Assembly: GCA_014896255.1 (NCBI GenBank)
Contig: JADBKT010000014.1
Coordinates: forward strand, 27,649-91,648
Length of the DNA stretch: 64,000 nt
From: Hydrogenibacillus sp.
GTDB lineage: Bacteria > Bacillota > Bacilli > Thermicanales > DSM-22653
Direction: 5' to 3'
The notes under the pieces were generated by a model. The model was not told the DNA's origin. It saw nothing but the letters and a program-made list of their open reading frames with translations, and did not search any database. Shown one piece after another: positions 1 to 13,006 of the stretch (its first letter is position 1; every line of letters starts with the position of its first letter). A program made the translations under genes and the position numbers.

Positions 1-150
1 GTTGTTGTTGACCAAGAGCACCTTGTAGCCGGCATCTTTGAGCGCTCGACAGGCCTCCGAACCGGCGTAGTCGAACTCCGCGCCCTGGCCGATCACCACC
101 GGTCCCGAGCCGATGATCATCACGGTCCGGATGTCACGACGAAGCGGCAT
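1..150 (-). CDS. carB: Carbamoyl-phosphate synthase large subunit, N-terminal fragment
   Basis: Only the first 50 codons are in the window; the gene continues past the left edge. The translated N-terminus has the motif [20 protein letters not shown] followed by [10 protein letters not shown] and LLVNNN, which is the first ATP-grasp (biotin-carboxylase-like) fold of CarB. CarB makes carbamoyl phosphate from bicarbonate, ATP and ammonia delivered by CarA. The start at 150 is chosen over the in-frame ATG at 156 because AAGGAGG lies 6 nt upstream of it. The gene follows pyrC on the same strand with about 70 nt between them. The small subunit gene carA, normally found between pyrC and carB in Bacillus, is absent here. 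Confidence 0.93.
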   Translation of the reverse strand, partial: MPLRRDIRTVMIIGSGPVVIGQGAEFDYAGSEACRALKDAGYKVLLVNNN

Positions 151-1601
151 CGGCATCCTCCTTCAAGCGCATCTCAGCTTTTTCAAGCGATTTTCGCAAC
201 CCTGAGCGCCGCAACACGGTCTAAACGCGTCGGCGGTAAAGGCTTGCCGCGCCGAACACGGACGCATCGACAAAAGCCAAACGCCCACCGACGACGGTAA
301 GCACCGGCCAGCCGAAAAGCTCGCGTCCGGCCAGCGGGGTGTTTTGGCCCTTGGAGCAAAACGACCGCGGATCCACCGTACGCGGCGTGTCCAGATCGAC
401 GAGGGTCAAATCGGCCGGTTCACCCGGCGCGATGCGACCGCCGGGCAACCCAAACCGTTCCGCCGGCCGCGTCGACATGGCCCGAACGAGCAGCCGGAGC
501 GGAAGGATGTTCGGCCGGACGAGCGTCGTGTAAAGGAGCGGGAAAGCCGTCTCCAAACCGACGATGCCGAACGGGCTCACATCGATCGGCCGCGCCTTCT
601 CTTCGGCCGTATGCGGGGCGTGATCGGTGGCGATGATTTCGATCTCTCCGGCCAAAAGCGCCGCCCGAAGCGCCGCCACATCGCGCCGCGGCGCCAAGGG
701 CGGATTCATCTTCCAGACGCCGAGCGCCGCATGGGCGCCCGCCTTCTCGGGCATCCCGCCGGCGTCCGCCCTTCCCGCGTTCCGCCCCGCTTCCATCGTC
801 TTCGCCGCCCCGGCATCGACGTCCGGATCCGGGATGTCTTCCGCCGCCAAGGCCAAGTGGTGCGGCGTCACTTCCGCGCTCACGTCGGCGCCGAGCCGCC
901 GTCCGAGGGCCAGCGCCTCGAGCGAAAGCGACGTCGAGACGTGCATGGCGTGATAGCGGGCGCCGGTCTCTGCGGCCAAAAGAACATCGCGAAAAAGCGG
1001 CACGGCCTCCGCTTCCGGCGGCCACGGCCGTACGCCGCGCCGGACGGGCGCCGCCTCCGGCCGGAAAACGCCGCCTTTGGACAGGCGGGCGTCTTCGCTG
1101 TGCATCATGATCGGCCGACCGACGGCGCGGGCATACAGCAGAGCCGCGCGCATCACGTCGCTTCGTTCGATCCCCCGCCCGTCGTCGGTAAAACCGACCG
1201 CACCGAGCCGGGCGAGGGCGGCCATGTCGACGAGCGACTGCCCTTTTTGCCCCTCCGTAATCGCCGCCGCCGCATACGTCCTGACCCGACCCGTCCGCGC
1301 GGCCCGGCGCAGCACTTCCAGAAGCAGGCTCGAGCGATCGATCGGCGGATCGGTGTTCGGCATCATCACGACCGTCGCAAATCCGCCGCGGGCGGCGGCG
1401 CACGTTCCCTGCTCGATCGTCTCTTTCTCCGTCTGCCCCGGCTCCCGGAGATGGACATGCACGTCGACGAACCCGGGGAACAGCCACAACCCGGCGGCAT
1501 CGATCACCTGTTCCAGGATCCCCGGCCGCGGCGCGGGACCGAAGACGACGTCGGCGATCCACGCGCCTTCGACGGCGACGTGGCCGACCAACGCCTCCCC
1601 A

Positions 1602-3295
<1,694 letters not shown>

Positions 3296-3336
3296 TTACA
3301 GCGTGAGGTCAGATTGGGAATGCCCGCTCGCAGGCA

Positions 3337-3367
3337 TCAAAAAACCCCTCTCCAGAGAGAGGGGCTG
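3337..3367 (-). terminator. Attenuation terminator of the pyr leader
   Basis: Read on the minus strand, a GC-rich hairpin with arms AGCCCCTCTC and GAGAGGGG is followed at once by six T residues. It lies between the pyr promoter and pyrR, the place of the conditional terminator in pyr leaders. Confidence 0.85.
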
Positions 3368-3450
3368 CCGATCACAACCTTGCACGGTCCGAATCATTTG
3401 CCGAGGACGCGCAAAGGTTCATGACAGAGAACGGCATACCGCGTCGCCGT

Positions 3451-3480
3451 CCACCTTGTCAGCCTCTCTGGGCTGCCTTT
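3451..3480 (-). promoter_or_regulatory. PyrR-binding loop (anti-antiterminator) of the pyr leader
   Basis: The minus strand reads CAGCCCAGAGAGGCTGACAA. This fits the known PyrR RNA consensus ARUCCNGNGAGGYU followed by GNNAAGG, with AAAGG just upstream. It lies about 15 nt after the predicted transcription start and upstream of the terminator at 3337-3367. In the B. subtilis model PyrR-UMP stabilises this loop, which frees the terminator. Confidence 0.85.
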
Positions 3481-3502
3481 AAAGGTGCTGATTGTCCTCA
3501 CC

Positions 3503-3531
3503 ATTATGCGCCGAGGGCCGTTCATCGTCAA
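3503..3531 (-). promoter_or_regulatory. Sigma-A promoter of the pyr operon
   Basis: On the minus strand TTGACG and CATAAT are separated by exactly 17 nt. Transcription would start near 3496, about 15 nt before the PyrR-binding loop. The promoter sits immediately after the stop codon of the rluD-like gene, so the pyr operon has its own start. Confidence 0.85.
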
Positions 3532-3534
3532 GCG

Positions 3535-4533
3535 CTAATTTTGCTCTTCCCCCGCGTTCTCCGACAGCGCCGCGATCAAGCGCTCCATGTCCGGCGGAAA
3601 GGGCGAGGTGAAGGTCATCCACCGCCCCGTCTCCGGGTGACGAAAACCGACGCGCATCGCATGCAACGCCTGCCGAGCCATTCCGGCCGCACGACAACGT
3701 CCGTACAGCGGATCGCCGACAAGGGGATGGCCGATGGCATGAAAGTGCACGCGCACCTGATGCGTCCGACCCGTCTCGAGCGCCGCTTCGACGAGCGTAT
3801 GGGCCAAAAAGCGGCGCACCGCCCGGTAGCGCGTGCGCGCCGTTTTGCCATGCGGTACGACGGCCATCCGCTTGCGGTCCGTCGGATGGCGGGCGATCGG
3901 CAGGTCGATCAGCCCTTCGTCCGCCTCGACGACGCCGCAGACCACGGCGGCGTAGACGCGTTCCACCGTCCGCGCCGCAAACTGCTCGGACAGCTTAAGG
4001 TGCGCCGCGTCCGTCTTGGCGACAATGACGAGCCCGGAAGTGTCCTGATCGAGGCGATGGACGATGCCCGGGCGAAGCACGCCGCCCACGCCGGAGAGTT
4101 CGCGCAGGTGATACAACAAAGCGTTCACGAGCGTATCGTCGGTATGCCCCGGCGCCGGATGCACGCTCATCCCCGCCGGTTTGTCGACAACGGCGAGGGC
4201 GGCGTCCTCATAGACGATGGACAGCGAAAGCGGCACCGGTTTCGGCGCCGCCGGTTCCGGCGCCGGCGGGCGGACGTTCACCGCTTCCCCGCCCTGCAAG
4301 CGGTAAGACGGCTTGACCGCCGCGCCGTCCACCGTCACCCGGCCCTCTTCGATCCACTTCTGCACCTGTGCCCGGGAGGCAGCGATCATCCGGCGCACGA
4401 AGACGTCCAGCCGAACGCCCCGCGCCTCTTCGCCGGCGAACAACCGCATCGGTTCTGCCGTCCGTTGCCCGTTCATGCCGGGACCGAGCCGATCATTTTC
4501 TCCCATATGCATCCGCCCGTTTGCCGTCCTCAT
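3535..4533 (-). CDS. RluA/RluD-family 23S rRNA pseudouridine synthase (YlyB-like)
   Basis: Converts uridines in large-subunit rRNA to pseudouridine. An N-terminal S4 RNA-binding domain (about residues 38-95, RLDVFVRRM ... WIEEGRVTVDG) is followed by the catalytic domain with GIVHRLDQDTSGLVIVAKT, whose Asp is the nucleophile. The 332-residue length fits the family. Its ATG overlaps the lspA stop as ATGA. The order lspA-rluD-like-pyrR is that of B. subtilis lspA-ylyB-pyrR. The ribosome site before 4533 is weak, and an internal ATG a few codons on is possible. Confidence 0.92.
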   Translation of the reverse strand: MRTANGRMHMGENDRLGPGMNGQRTAEPMRLFAGEEARGVRLDVFVRRMIAASRAQVQKWIEEGRVTVDGAAVKPSYRLQGGEAVNVRPPAPEPAAPKPVPLSLSIVYEDAALAVVDKPAGMSVHPAPGHTDDTLVNALLYHLRELSGVGGVLRPGIVHRLDQDTSGLVIVAKTDAAHLKLSEQFAARTVERVYAAVVCGVVEADEGLIDLPIARHPTDRKRMAVVPHGKTARTRYRAVRRFLAHTLVEAALETGRTHQVRVHFHAIGHPLVGDPLYGRCRAAGMARQALHAMRVGFRHPETGRWMTFTSPFPPDMERLIAALSENAGEEQN

Positions 4534-5009
4534 TCTTTACCGCTTTCGCCGACCGCCGATCGATCCGTTCTCCGCAGCGCCGTCCAGAACCAGAGCGCCG
4601 CGCCGATGGTGATCGCCGAATCGGCGACGTTGAATATCGGATAGTGAATGATGCGCACATCGATGAAATCGATCACCCGACCCGTCGCCGCCCGATCGAC
4701 AAAATTGCCGAGTGCTCCGCCCAGGATGAGCGCCAAGGAGACCGCAAGCCACGCAGACTGCCGCATCGCGCGGGGCAAGTACCAAAGGATGGCGAAGATC
4801 ACGACGACGGTGATGAGCAAGAAAAAAAACCGCGCGCCCTGAAGCAGCCCGAACGCCGCCCCGGCGTTTTCATGCGCGGTGATGTGGAGCACCCCCGGCC
4901 AGACGGCAATCGATTCGCCCGGCGCGAGGCGGGCGGAGATCCACAGCTTGCTCACGCGATCGAGCAGCAACACCAAGAGCGCCAGAAGATAATACCGGCC
5001 CTGTTGCAA
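4530..5009 (-). CDS. lspA: Lipoprotein signal peptidase (signal peptidase II)
   Basis: Membrane aspartic protease that cleaves prolipoprotein signal peptides after lipidation. Four membrane segments are visible. The family motifs are present in order: LDRVSKLW, HENAGAAFGLLQ, GGALGNFVDRA with one catalytic Asp, and YPIFNVADSAI with the other. The only in-frame start that fits both the motifs and a ribosome site is TTG at 5009 (GAAGGGG about 8 nt upstream), giving 159 residues. Its substrates would include the lipoproteins encoded around 41, 49 and 57-59 kb. Confidence 0.93.
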   Translation of the reverse strand: MQQGRYYLLALLVLLLDRVSKLWISARLAPGESIAVWPGVLHITAHENAGAAFGLLQGARFFFLLITVVVIFAILWYLPRAMRQSAWLAVSLALILGGALGNFVDRAATGRVIDFIDVRIIHYPIFNVADSAITIGAALWFWTALRRTDRSAVGESGKE

Positions 5010-5034
5010 ACGCCATAACCCCTTCAGAAAAACT

Positions 5035-7110
5035 TTACGCGAACCGTTCCATGAGCGCGTCTTTCGGCATCGGGCGACCGAAATAAAAGCCCTGCATATT
5101 ATAACAGGCGTTGGACGACAAAAAATCCACTTGCGCTTTTTGCTCGACGCCTTCCGCGACGACGTCCAAACCGAGCGCATGGGCGAGGTGGATGATCGCC
5201 GTAGCGATGACCGCATCGTCTTGCGAAGATTCGATGGCGCTGATGAACGACCGATCGATCTTCACCGTATCGACCGGCAATTTGTGAAGATAACTGAGCG
5301 ACGAGTAGCCGGTGCCGAAATCATCGACGGCGACCTTGACCCCCAACGCCTTGAGCGCCTTGAGTTTCTTGACGCTTTCGTCGACGTTCTGCATAATGAC
5401 GCTTTCGGTCAATTCCAACGCCAGATGTTGCGGCGGAAGCCCGGTCTCCTTCAACACGCCGTAGACCTGATCGATGAAATCCGGCTGTTCAAACTGCTTG
5501 AGCGAAATGTTGACATTCACCCTCCCTTGGAAACGCCCCTCGTCCAGCCATGCACGCATCTGCAACGCCGCTTCACGGAGTACCCAACGCCCGATGGGAA
5601 CGATCATGCCCGTCTCTTCGGCGATGGGAATAAACTCGCCGGGGGAAATGAGGCCGAGATTCGGATGCAACCATCTCAAAAGCGCTTCGACCGCGAAGAT
5701 CTGCTTGCTGACGACATTATACAACGGCTGGTAATGAAGGACAAACTGCTCGCCGCCGATCGTCCGTCGGAGTTCCGTCTCGATGAGCAGGCGATTCAAT
5801 CGCCGGGCATACATCTCCCCGTCAAAAAAACGCATCGCCCCGCGGGAGGCCGTTTTCGCCTCATAAAGCGCCATGTCCGCGTATTGCCAAAGGACGTCGA
5901 CCGTCTTCCCGTCCTCCGGATAAACGCTCACCCCGATGCTTGCGGTCACGCGCCAATCGTATTCGCTCAAACGAAACGGCCGTTCGAAAACGCCTTGCAC
6001 CCGGTGAAGCGTCCGTTCGATCTCCGAGCGGTATTGACCGCGAAGCCAAAAGGCGAATTCATCGGGACCGATGCGCGCCACGCTGCAGGGATCGAGCACG
6101 TCGGTCAGTCGAGCGGTCACGGCGCTGATCAACCGATCTCCGTAACCGTGCCCCAACGTTTCATTGATGAACTTAAACCGGTCGATGTTGAGCAGAACCA
6201 AGGCGATGAGCGACCGTTCCTCGGACCCCCGGAGCACCTCCGTGAACTCCGCGTAAAATCCCTCGCGGTTTAAAAGACCGCTTTTAGGGTCCCGCCGTTC
6301 CGTCGATCCGCGCGCGAGCGCCTCGTGATCGGCGAGCGTGATGACCGTCAGGTACGCTACGCCGTCGCCCTGCGGAAGGCGCATCGTCCCGACCTTCACG
6401 GTGCTCGTTGCGCCGTCCGGGCGCTTGGCTTTCAGGACGAGCGGCGCCGAACGCGCTTCAATCAACGACTGTAAAAACGTCGAACGGCTTTCCGAAACGA
6501 ACAACTTCAGCGGCGAGAGGCCGATCATTCGGCTTTCTCGATGTCCGAAAAAACGATACGCACACGCATTGGCGTACAAAATGCGGCCGTCCTGGTGGAT
6601 GACTGCCGGAACGTCGAACAATTCCAGAACTTCGGACGGAAAAGAATCGCCATGTTTGACGCCGTCCGATCGGGCGACGACCAGCGCCCAAAACACATCC
6701 GGCATACCTTCCGGTGACGGATCGGAACCGACCGGCAAAATATAAACATTGAAATGAAGATCGTTCAAGGACAAGGGATACCAAGACGGGCGGCGGACGC
6801 GCAACATTTTTTGAAGCGAGACGACGATCTGGTTCCGCCAACGGGGGAACAACGCACCGATCGGAACGCCTGCGCGATCCGACAATCGCCGCTCGATTTC
6901 GGAAGGCGAAACATTTGCTTCAAAATCGGGCGGTGTTTCGCTCATTTCGGCCGTCGACGTGGCCGCTGCGGTTTGAAGCTGCTTCCAAAACGGCATCGCC
7001 CAGGCGCCGTACGCTTCGGTGACGACATAATCCTCGCCGATCCGACGAAAACGGGCCAAAAAAAACGGCATTCGATTTAAGCTTTGAATCAATTCGCTGG
7101 CATGACGCAT
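5035..7110 (-). CDS. PAS-GGDEF-EAL protein, probable c-di-GMP phosphodiesterase
   Basis: A 691-residue soluble protein of three recognisable parts. A PAS domain lies near residues 160-265 (LFDVPAVIHQDGRILYANAC). A GGDEF domain lies near 275-430, but its signature reads RIGPDEF near residue 348, so it is degenerate and probably has no cyclase activity. A C-terminal EAL domain (about 440-690) keeps EALLRW, ELTESVI, DDFGTGYSSLSYL, KIDRSF and AEGVE, consistent with active cyclic-di-GMP hydrolysis. The first 150 residues match nothing I recognise. The ATG is preceded by AAAAGGTG at about 10 nt. It is inserted between ylyA and lspA, which are neighbours in B. subtilis. Confidence 0.92.
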   Translation of the reverse strand: MRHASELIQSLNRMPFFLARFRRIGEDYVVTEAYGAWAMPFWKQLQTAAATSTAEMSETPPDFEANVSPSEIERRLSDRAGVPIGALFPRWRNQIVVSLQKMLRVRRPSWYPLSLNDLHFNVYILPVGSDPSPEGMPDVFWALVVARSDGVKHGDSFPSEVLELFDVPAVIHQDGRILYANACAYRFFGHRESRMIGLSPLKLFVSESRSTFLQSLIEARSAPLVLKAKRPDGATSTVKVGTMRLPQGDGVAYLTVITLADHEALARGSTERRDPKSGLLNREGFYAEFTEVLRGSEERSLIALVLLNIDRFKFINETLGHGYGDRLISAVTARLTDVLDPCSVARIGPDEFAFWLRGQYRSEIERTLHRVQGVFERPFRLSEYDWRVTASIGVSVYPEDGKTVDVLWQYADMALYEAKTASRGAMRFFDGEMYARRLNRLLIETELRRTIGGEQFVLHYQPLYNVVSKQIFAVEALLRWLHPNLGLISPGEFIPIAEETGMIVPIGRWVLREAALQMRAWLDEGRFQGRVNVNISLKQFEQPDFIDQVYGVLKETGLPPQHLALELTESVIMQNVDESVKKLKALKALGVKVAVDDFGTGYSSLSYLHKLPVDTVKIDRSFISAIESSQDDAVIATAIIHLAHALGLDVVAEGVEQKAQVDFLSSNACYNMQGFYFGRPMPKDALMERFA

Positions 7111-7209
7111 ACCGGATCGACACCTTTTCTATGCTTGGTTCACGGACTTCCAAAAATGACCTCTGTTTTATCTTAACGTAACTCCCGACAAAGTGCGATA
7201 GGAAAAATG

Positions 7210-7758
7210 TCACATTTTCGGTTCGATGGAGTCCGGCGTATCGCTCGAGCCGTAGTGCTCCAGCATCTGCCACACGTCTTCACCGTCGACACCCGGCTCA
7301 CCGCGCAGGCGATCCTCCCTTGCCGGCCGAAGACCGCCGATCACATCCTCTTCCGCCGGGCGCGTCGTGCGCCCGCGCGCCGCTTCGTCTGCCTTCCGCG
7401 CGTCGTCGAATTCGGACTGACATTGAATGCAGCGCCGCGCTGTCGGCACGACCAAAAGCCGCTTTGGATCGATGGGCCGACCGCACGCTTCGCAGAGTCC
7501 GTACCTCCCTCGATTAAGGCGCTCCAAGGCGGCATCGATTTCCGAGAGCTGCTCGAACGCGTCATTCATCAAGGCCACGTCTTTTTCCCGCTCGAACAGG
7601 TCGCCCGCCGTATCCGCGGGGTGGTTGTCGTATTGGGACAGTTCCGTCTCCCCGGCGCGACTCAAAAGTCCAAAGCGCGCGTTCCGCTTCAGCAAACCGT
7701 GTATGGCCTCCCGCTCGGCCCACAACAGCTTTCGATACGTATCCCGTCGCGCTTCCAT
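7210..7758 (-). CDS. ylyA: TraR/DksA-type zinc finger protein (YlyA/YteA family)
   Basis: A 182-residue protein. Its middle region has SQYDNHPADTAGDLFEREKD, characteristic of the YteA/YlyA sporulation group, followed by a C4 zinc finger with CEACGR and CIQCQ. It probably acts on RNA polymerase: B. subtilis YlyA, in the same position between ileS and lspA, is reported to modulate forespore (sigma-G) transcription. The acidic C-terminus ends with EDVWQMLEHYGSSDTP, which resembles other members. The start was chosen for AGAGGTG 6 nt upstream. Confidence 0.85.
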   Translation of the reverse strand: MEARRDTYRKLLWAEREAIHGLLKRNARFGLLSRAGETELSQYDNHPADTAGDLFEREKDVALMNDAFEQLSEIDAALERLNRGRYGLCEACGRPIDPKRLLVVPTARRCIQCQSEFDDARKADEAARGRTTRPAEEDVIGGLRPAREDRLRGEPGVDGEDVWQMLEHYGSSDTPDSIEPKM

Positions 7759-7870
7759 GTTGGTCACCTCTTTCGCCCCAACCGAGCCGTGTGATGTGCT
7801 GCGGTGCAAGCGTTGTCTCTCGTACGCGCTTAGTCTGCCCATCCTCTTTGAAATCCGTCTTGCCGTCGAC

Positions 7871-7897
7871 AAAAAAAAACGGCCCCAAAGGGCCGTT
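7871..7897 (-). terminator. Intrinsic terminator after ileS
   Basis: On the minus strand ACGGCCC-TTTG-GGGCCGT is followed by nine T residues. It lies between the ileS stop and ylyA. Confidence 0.88.
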
Positions 7898-7938
7898 TCG
7901 TACAGCCGTCGATGCTTCGGGCCGAAGGCAAATGCGGT

Positions 7939-10713
<2,775 letters not shown>

Positions 10714-10744
10714 GGCGTTCCCTCCAAAAGATGTGGGCCGCGAA

Positions 10745-10789
10745 CAAAAAACCCCTCTTTCCGACGGTGCGTCCGCGGATGAAGAGGGC
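10745..10789 (-). terminator. Leader terminator in front of ileS
   Basis: The minus strand has arms CCCTCTTC and GAAAGAGGGG, with inner TCCG/CGGA pairing, followed by six T residues. It lies between the ileS promoter and the ileS start, so it may act as an attenuator as well as end doxX transcription. No T-box consensus (AGGGTGGNACCGCG) is seen in the short leader. Confidence 0.65.
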
Positions 10790-10825
10790 ACGCGGCCTAA
10801 AGCCGAGTCGCCACTGTTTTGTCTT

Positions 10826-10854
10826 ATTATATGCTTTCTGCAAAAGGGGGTCAA
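10826..10854 (-). promoter_or_regulatory. Sigma-A promoter of ileS
   Basis: On the minus strand TTGACC and TATAAT are separated by 17 nt. It lies just after the doxX stop and gives a leader of roughly 105 nt before the ileS GTG. Confidence 0.85.
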
Positions 10855-10861
10855 GAACCGG

Positions 10862-11422
10862 TTAAGCCACTGAATCTGAACGAACCCTTTCTGGCGTCTT
10901 CCCCCAACGCGCTCTGACATACGGGACGACCCAGCGATCGAGGCCGAAACGACCGGCGTTGGCCCCGGCAACGAGGATGAAGATGCTGAGCAAGACCATC
11001 TGCGGGTTGGTGCTCAACGTACCGCTGAACATGAAGGCGAAGTTCATCACCGCTCCGAAGAATACCGCCGCCGTCGTAAAGCAGCCGAGAAGCAGGCCGA
11101 GCCCGACGAGAATCTCTCCCCACGGCACGAGAAAGTTGAACAGCCCTACGTTCGGGAGGGCAAATCCGTCGATGAAGGCAGCCCACCACGATGGAACGTC
11201 CGGATGTTCCCCAGCGGTCTTCGCCAGGGCACCCTTCAGGTATCCGGAGGCGTCGAAACCGCCGAGCTTGTGAAGCCCGGCCTCGAACCACGACCATCCG
11301 AGATAAAGCCGAAGGACAAAAAGCACCCCGGAAGCGTATACGTTTTCCCGTAGCCAGCCGACGAAAGAAAAAACCGGTTTGCCAAAAGCCACCTCACGGG
11401 TCCAGCGTTCATCTTTCCACAT
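10862..11422 (-). CDS. DoxX-family membrane protein
   Basis: A 186-residue membrane protein with about four hydrophobic segments. The features are those of DoxX/thiosulfate-quinone-reductase small-subunit relatives: [17 protein letters not shown] at the first helix, [13 protein letters not shown] near the middle, and [13 protein letters not shown] at the end. In archaea such proteins form part of a thiosulfate:quinone oxidoreductase; in bacteria the role is often unknown. The start at 11422 has AGGAGG about 8 nt upstream; an ATG at 11428 sits too close to it. The gene is inserted between divIVA and ileS and has its own regulated-looking promoter region (see 11484-11542). Confidence 0.82.
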   Translation of the reverse strand: MWKDERWTREVAFGKPVFSFVGWLRENVYASGVLFVLRLYLGWSWFEAGLHKLGGFDASGYLKGALAKTAGEHPDVPSWWAAFIDGFALPNVGLFNFLVPWGEILVGLGLLLGCFTTAAVFFGAVMNFAFMFSGTLSTNPQMVLLSIFILVAGANAGRFGLDRWVVPYVRARWGKTPERVRSDSVA

Positions 11423-11483
11423 CGTCATTCCCTCCTCTTTCACCTGTCTTGGCCTCGATTCGAAAGGTTACTTTTACCTTCCG

Positions 11484-11512
11484 CAATAACAGTGTACGAC
11501 CCAGAAAATCAA
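11484..11512 (-). promoter_or_regulatory. Candidate promoter of the doxX-like gene
   Basis: On the minus strand TTGATT and TTATTG are separated by 17 nt, about 60 nt upstream of the doxX-like start. The palindrome at 11525-11542 lies 12 nt upstream of the -35 element. Confidence 0.55.
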
Positions 11513-11524
11513 CCGGCAAGAGAC

Positions 11525-11542
11525 TTGTGAAGATGTTCACAT
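11525..11542 (-). promoter_or_regulatory. Palindromic operator, TGTGA-N6-TCACA (Fnr/CRP type or Rex type)
   Basis: The sequence TTGTGAAGATGTTCACAT is a near-perfect inverted repeat. It fits the Bacillus Fnr/CRP consensus TGTGA-N6-TCACA exactly and the Rex consensus TTGTGAA-N4-TTCACAA with one mismatch. Its centre lies about 57 nt upstream of the predicted start of the doxX-like transcript, a position that suits an activator better than a repressor. Both candidate regulators would link the gene to oxygen or NADH status. Confidence 0.6.
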
Positions 11543-11624
11543 ACTTGCTGAAAATGTATTAATCCTTTTTGAACACGATTTTGAACTTTACGTGACGGAG
11601 ATCGGACGCTCAAACAATAGATTT

Positions 11625-11666
11625 GCCGCCACATCCCCGGGACGGATTCCCGGAGGATGCGGCGGC
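11625..11666 (-). terminator. Strong hairpin after divIVA
   Basis: Arms of about 17 nt (GCCGCCGCATCCTCCGGG and its near complement) close on a seven-base loop. On the minus strand it is followed by AAATCTATTGTTT rather than a clean T run, so termination efficiency is uncertain. Confidence 0.6.
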
Positions 11667-11676
11667 AGGGTTATGG

Positions 11677-12165
11677 TCAACTTTCTCCCTCTTCCCCCAG
11701 CTCGTGATCGGTCAGACTCTCCCAATCGTTGGAACGGAGCATCTCGAGCTGCGCCTCCAAAAGCGTCCGAAAGCGGTTGCGGTACACCGCCGCGCGTTTT
11801 TTGAGCTCCTCGATCTCGATCTGCACTTTGCGCGCTTTGGTGAGCGCCTCGTCGATGATGCGGCTCGCGTTCTTTTCCGCTTCCTTGACGATCAGTTCCG
11901 CTTCTTTGCGCGCGTTGGACTTGAGCTCCTCGGCCGCCTCCTGGGCCACGATGATCGACTTGGAGAGCGTCTCCTCCAACGTCTCAAAATGGCGCAGCCG
12001 CTCCTCGAGCTCCTTGATGCGGGCCTTGAGCGACTCGTTGGTGCGGATGAGTTCGTCATAATCGCGGATGATTTCATTGAGAAAATCATTGACTTCGTCG
12101 ATGTTGTATCCGCGAAAGCTGATCGAGAATTCCTTGTTATGTATGTCGAGCGGGCTAAGCGGCAT
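11677..12165 (-). CDS. divIVA: DivIVA cell-division/polarity protein
   Basis: Recognises curved membrane at septa and poles and recruits Min and sporulation partners. The N-terminal membrane-binding domain is clear: PLSPLDIHNKEF then GYNIDEVNDFL at residues 3-35. A long coiled coil follows, rich in Glu, Lys and Leu, to about residue 140. Length 162 fits. The start at 12165 has GGGAGG about 11 nt upstream. It follows ylmH as in B. subtilis and is followed by the hairpin at 11625-11666. Confidence 0.95.
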   Translation of the reverse strand: MPLSPLDIHNKEFSISFRGYNIDEVNDFLNEIIRDYDELIRTNESLKARIKELEERLRHFETLEETLSKSIIVAQEAAEELKSNARKEAELIVKEAEKNASRIIDEALTKARKVQIEIEELKKRAAVYRNRFRTLLEAQLEMLRSNDWESLTDHELGEEGES

Positions 12166-12196
12166 CCCGATTCGGTCCTCCCACCGGCACGTCGTC

Positions 12197-13006
12197 CTAC
12201 CGTCGCGCTCCCGTGAAAGCGACGGCGAGACGGATACGCCCTTTTTGACTTCTGCCGAGCAACGATACGATCTCCAAACGGCCGAACCCACGCACCGAAA
12301 CGAGGTCGCCGAGGGCGAGTTTCGCGTCTGGAGCATCCACGGGACGGTGGTTCACTTTCACCGCGCCGCCATGGACGAGTTTTTTCGCCGCCTCCCGCGA
12401 CAGCTGAAGCGCTTCGGCGATGACGGCGTCCAAGCGCATGGAAGCGACGGAGACGATTTTTTCCTGCTTCGGCGACGAAAAATGCGGCAAGCGTTCCGAC
12501 CAGTTTCCCGGGCGGACAGCGACGCCGATCACGCCGACGCGCTTGAGATGTTCGACCACAAACGGCGCGAGCGCCGCCGTCGTGACGATTTCCGCCCGCC
12601 CGGACGTAAGACGGATATCTCCCACCCGTTCCCGCTCAATGCCGAGGCCCAAAACCGCGCCGAGCACGTCGCGATGTTCGAGTGTTCCGAAGGCGCTGTT
12701 CCACGTCACGTCGACGAGGCCCAGTTCAAACGTCTCCGGATCGCGCGCCACATCTTCCTCCATCCCCTTCGGGACGAACAACGCCCGAACCCGTTCGGCC
12801 TCGCCGTCGCCCCCGAAGAATACCGCGCCGACCGCAAGGGCACCGGCGACGAGATCGGCGATCTCCCGCCCCCGCGGATCGACGAAAGCGGTCAGCCGCC
12901 AAGTCCCGTGCGCGCGGACGCTTCGGGCGATGTCGATGAGCCGCCGGGCCTCCGGCCGTTCATCCGGGTGCAGGTGGACGAATAACGCCGATTCCGCGTC
13001 ACGCAT
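12197..13006 (-). CDS. ylmH: YlmH, S4-domain RNA-binding protein
   Basis: A 269-residue protein with an N-terminal region typical of YlmH (RLTAFVDPRGREIAD, then a segment on GLGIERERVGDI) and a C-terminal S4 domain (MRLDAVIAEALQLSR ... KLVHGGAVKVNHRPV). Homologues bind ribosomal subunits and help rescue stalled ribosomes. Its start overlaps the sepF stop by 8 nt. The YggT-type gene ylmG, usually between sepF and ylmH, is missing. Confidence 0.92.
   Translation of the reverse strand: MRDAESALFVHLHPDERPEARRLIDIARSVRAHGTWRLTAFVDPRGREIADLVAGALAVGAVFFGGDGEAERVRALFVPKGMEEDVARDPETFELGLVDVTWNSAFGTLEHRDVLGAVLGLGIERERVGDIRLTSGRAEIVTTAALAPFVVEHLKRVGVIGVAVRPGNWSERLPHFSSPKQEKIVSVASMRLDAVIAEALQLSREAAKKLVHGGAVKVNHRPVDAPDAKLALGDLVSVRGFGRLEIVSLLGRSQKGRIRLAVAFTGARR

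Noticed and set aside
10714..10854. T-box riboswitch before ileS
   Set aside because: The leader is only about 105 nt long and lacks the AGGGTGGNACCGCG motif. Only a plain hairpin terminator is supported.
10714..10971. Upstream extension of ileS by 86 codons
   Set aside because: The extension runs through the promoter and terminator hairpin, while the GTG at 10713 has a proper ribosome site and gives the family N-terminus.
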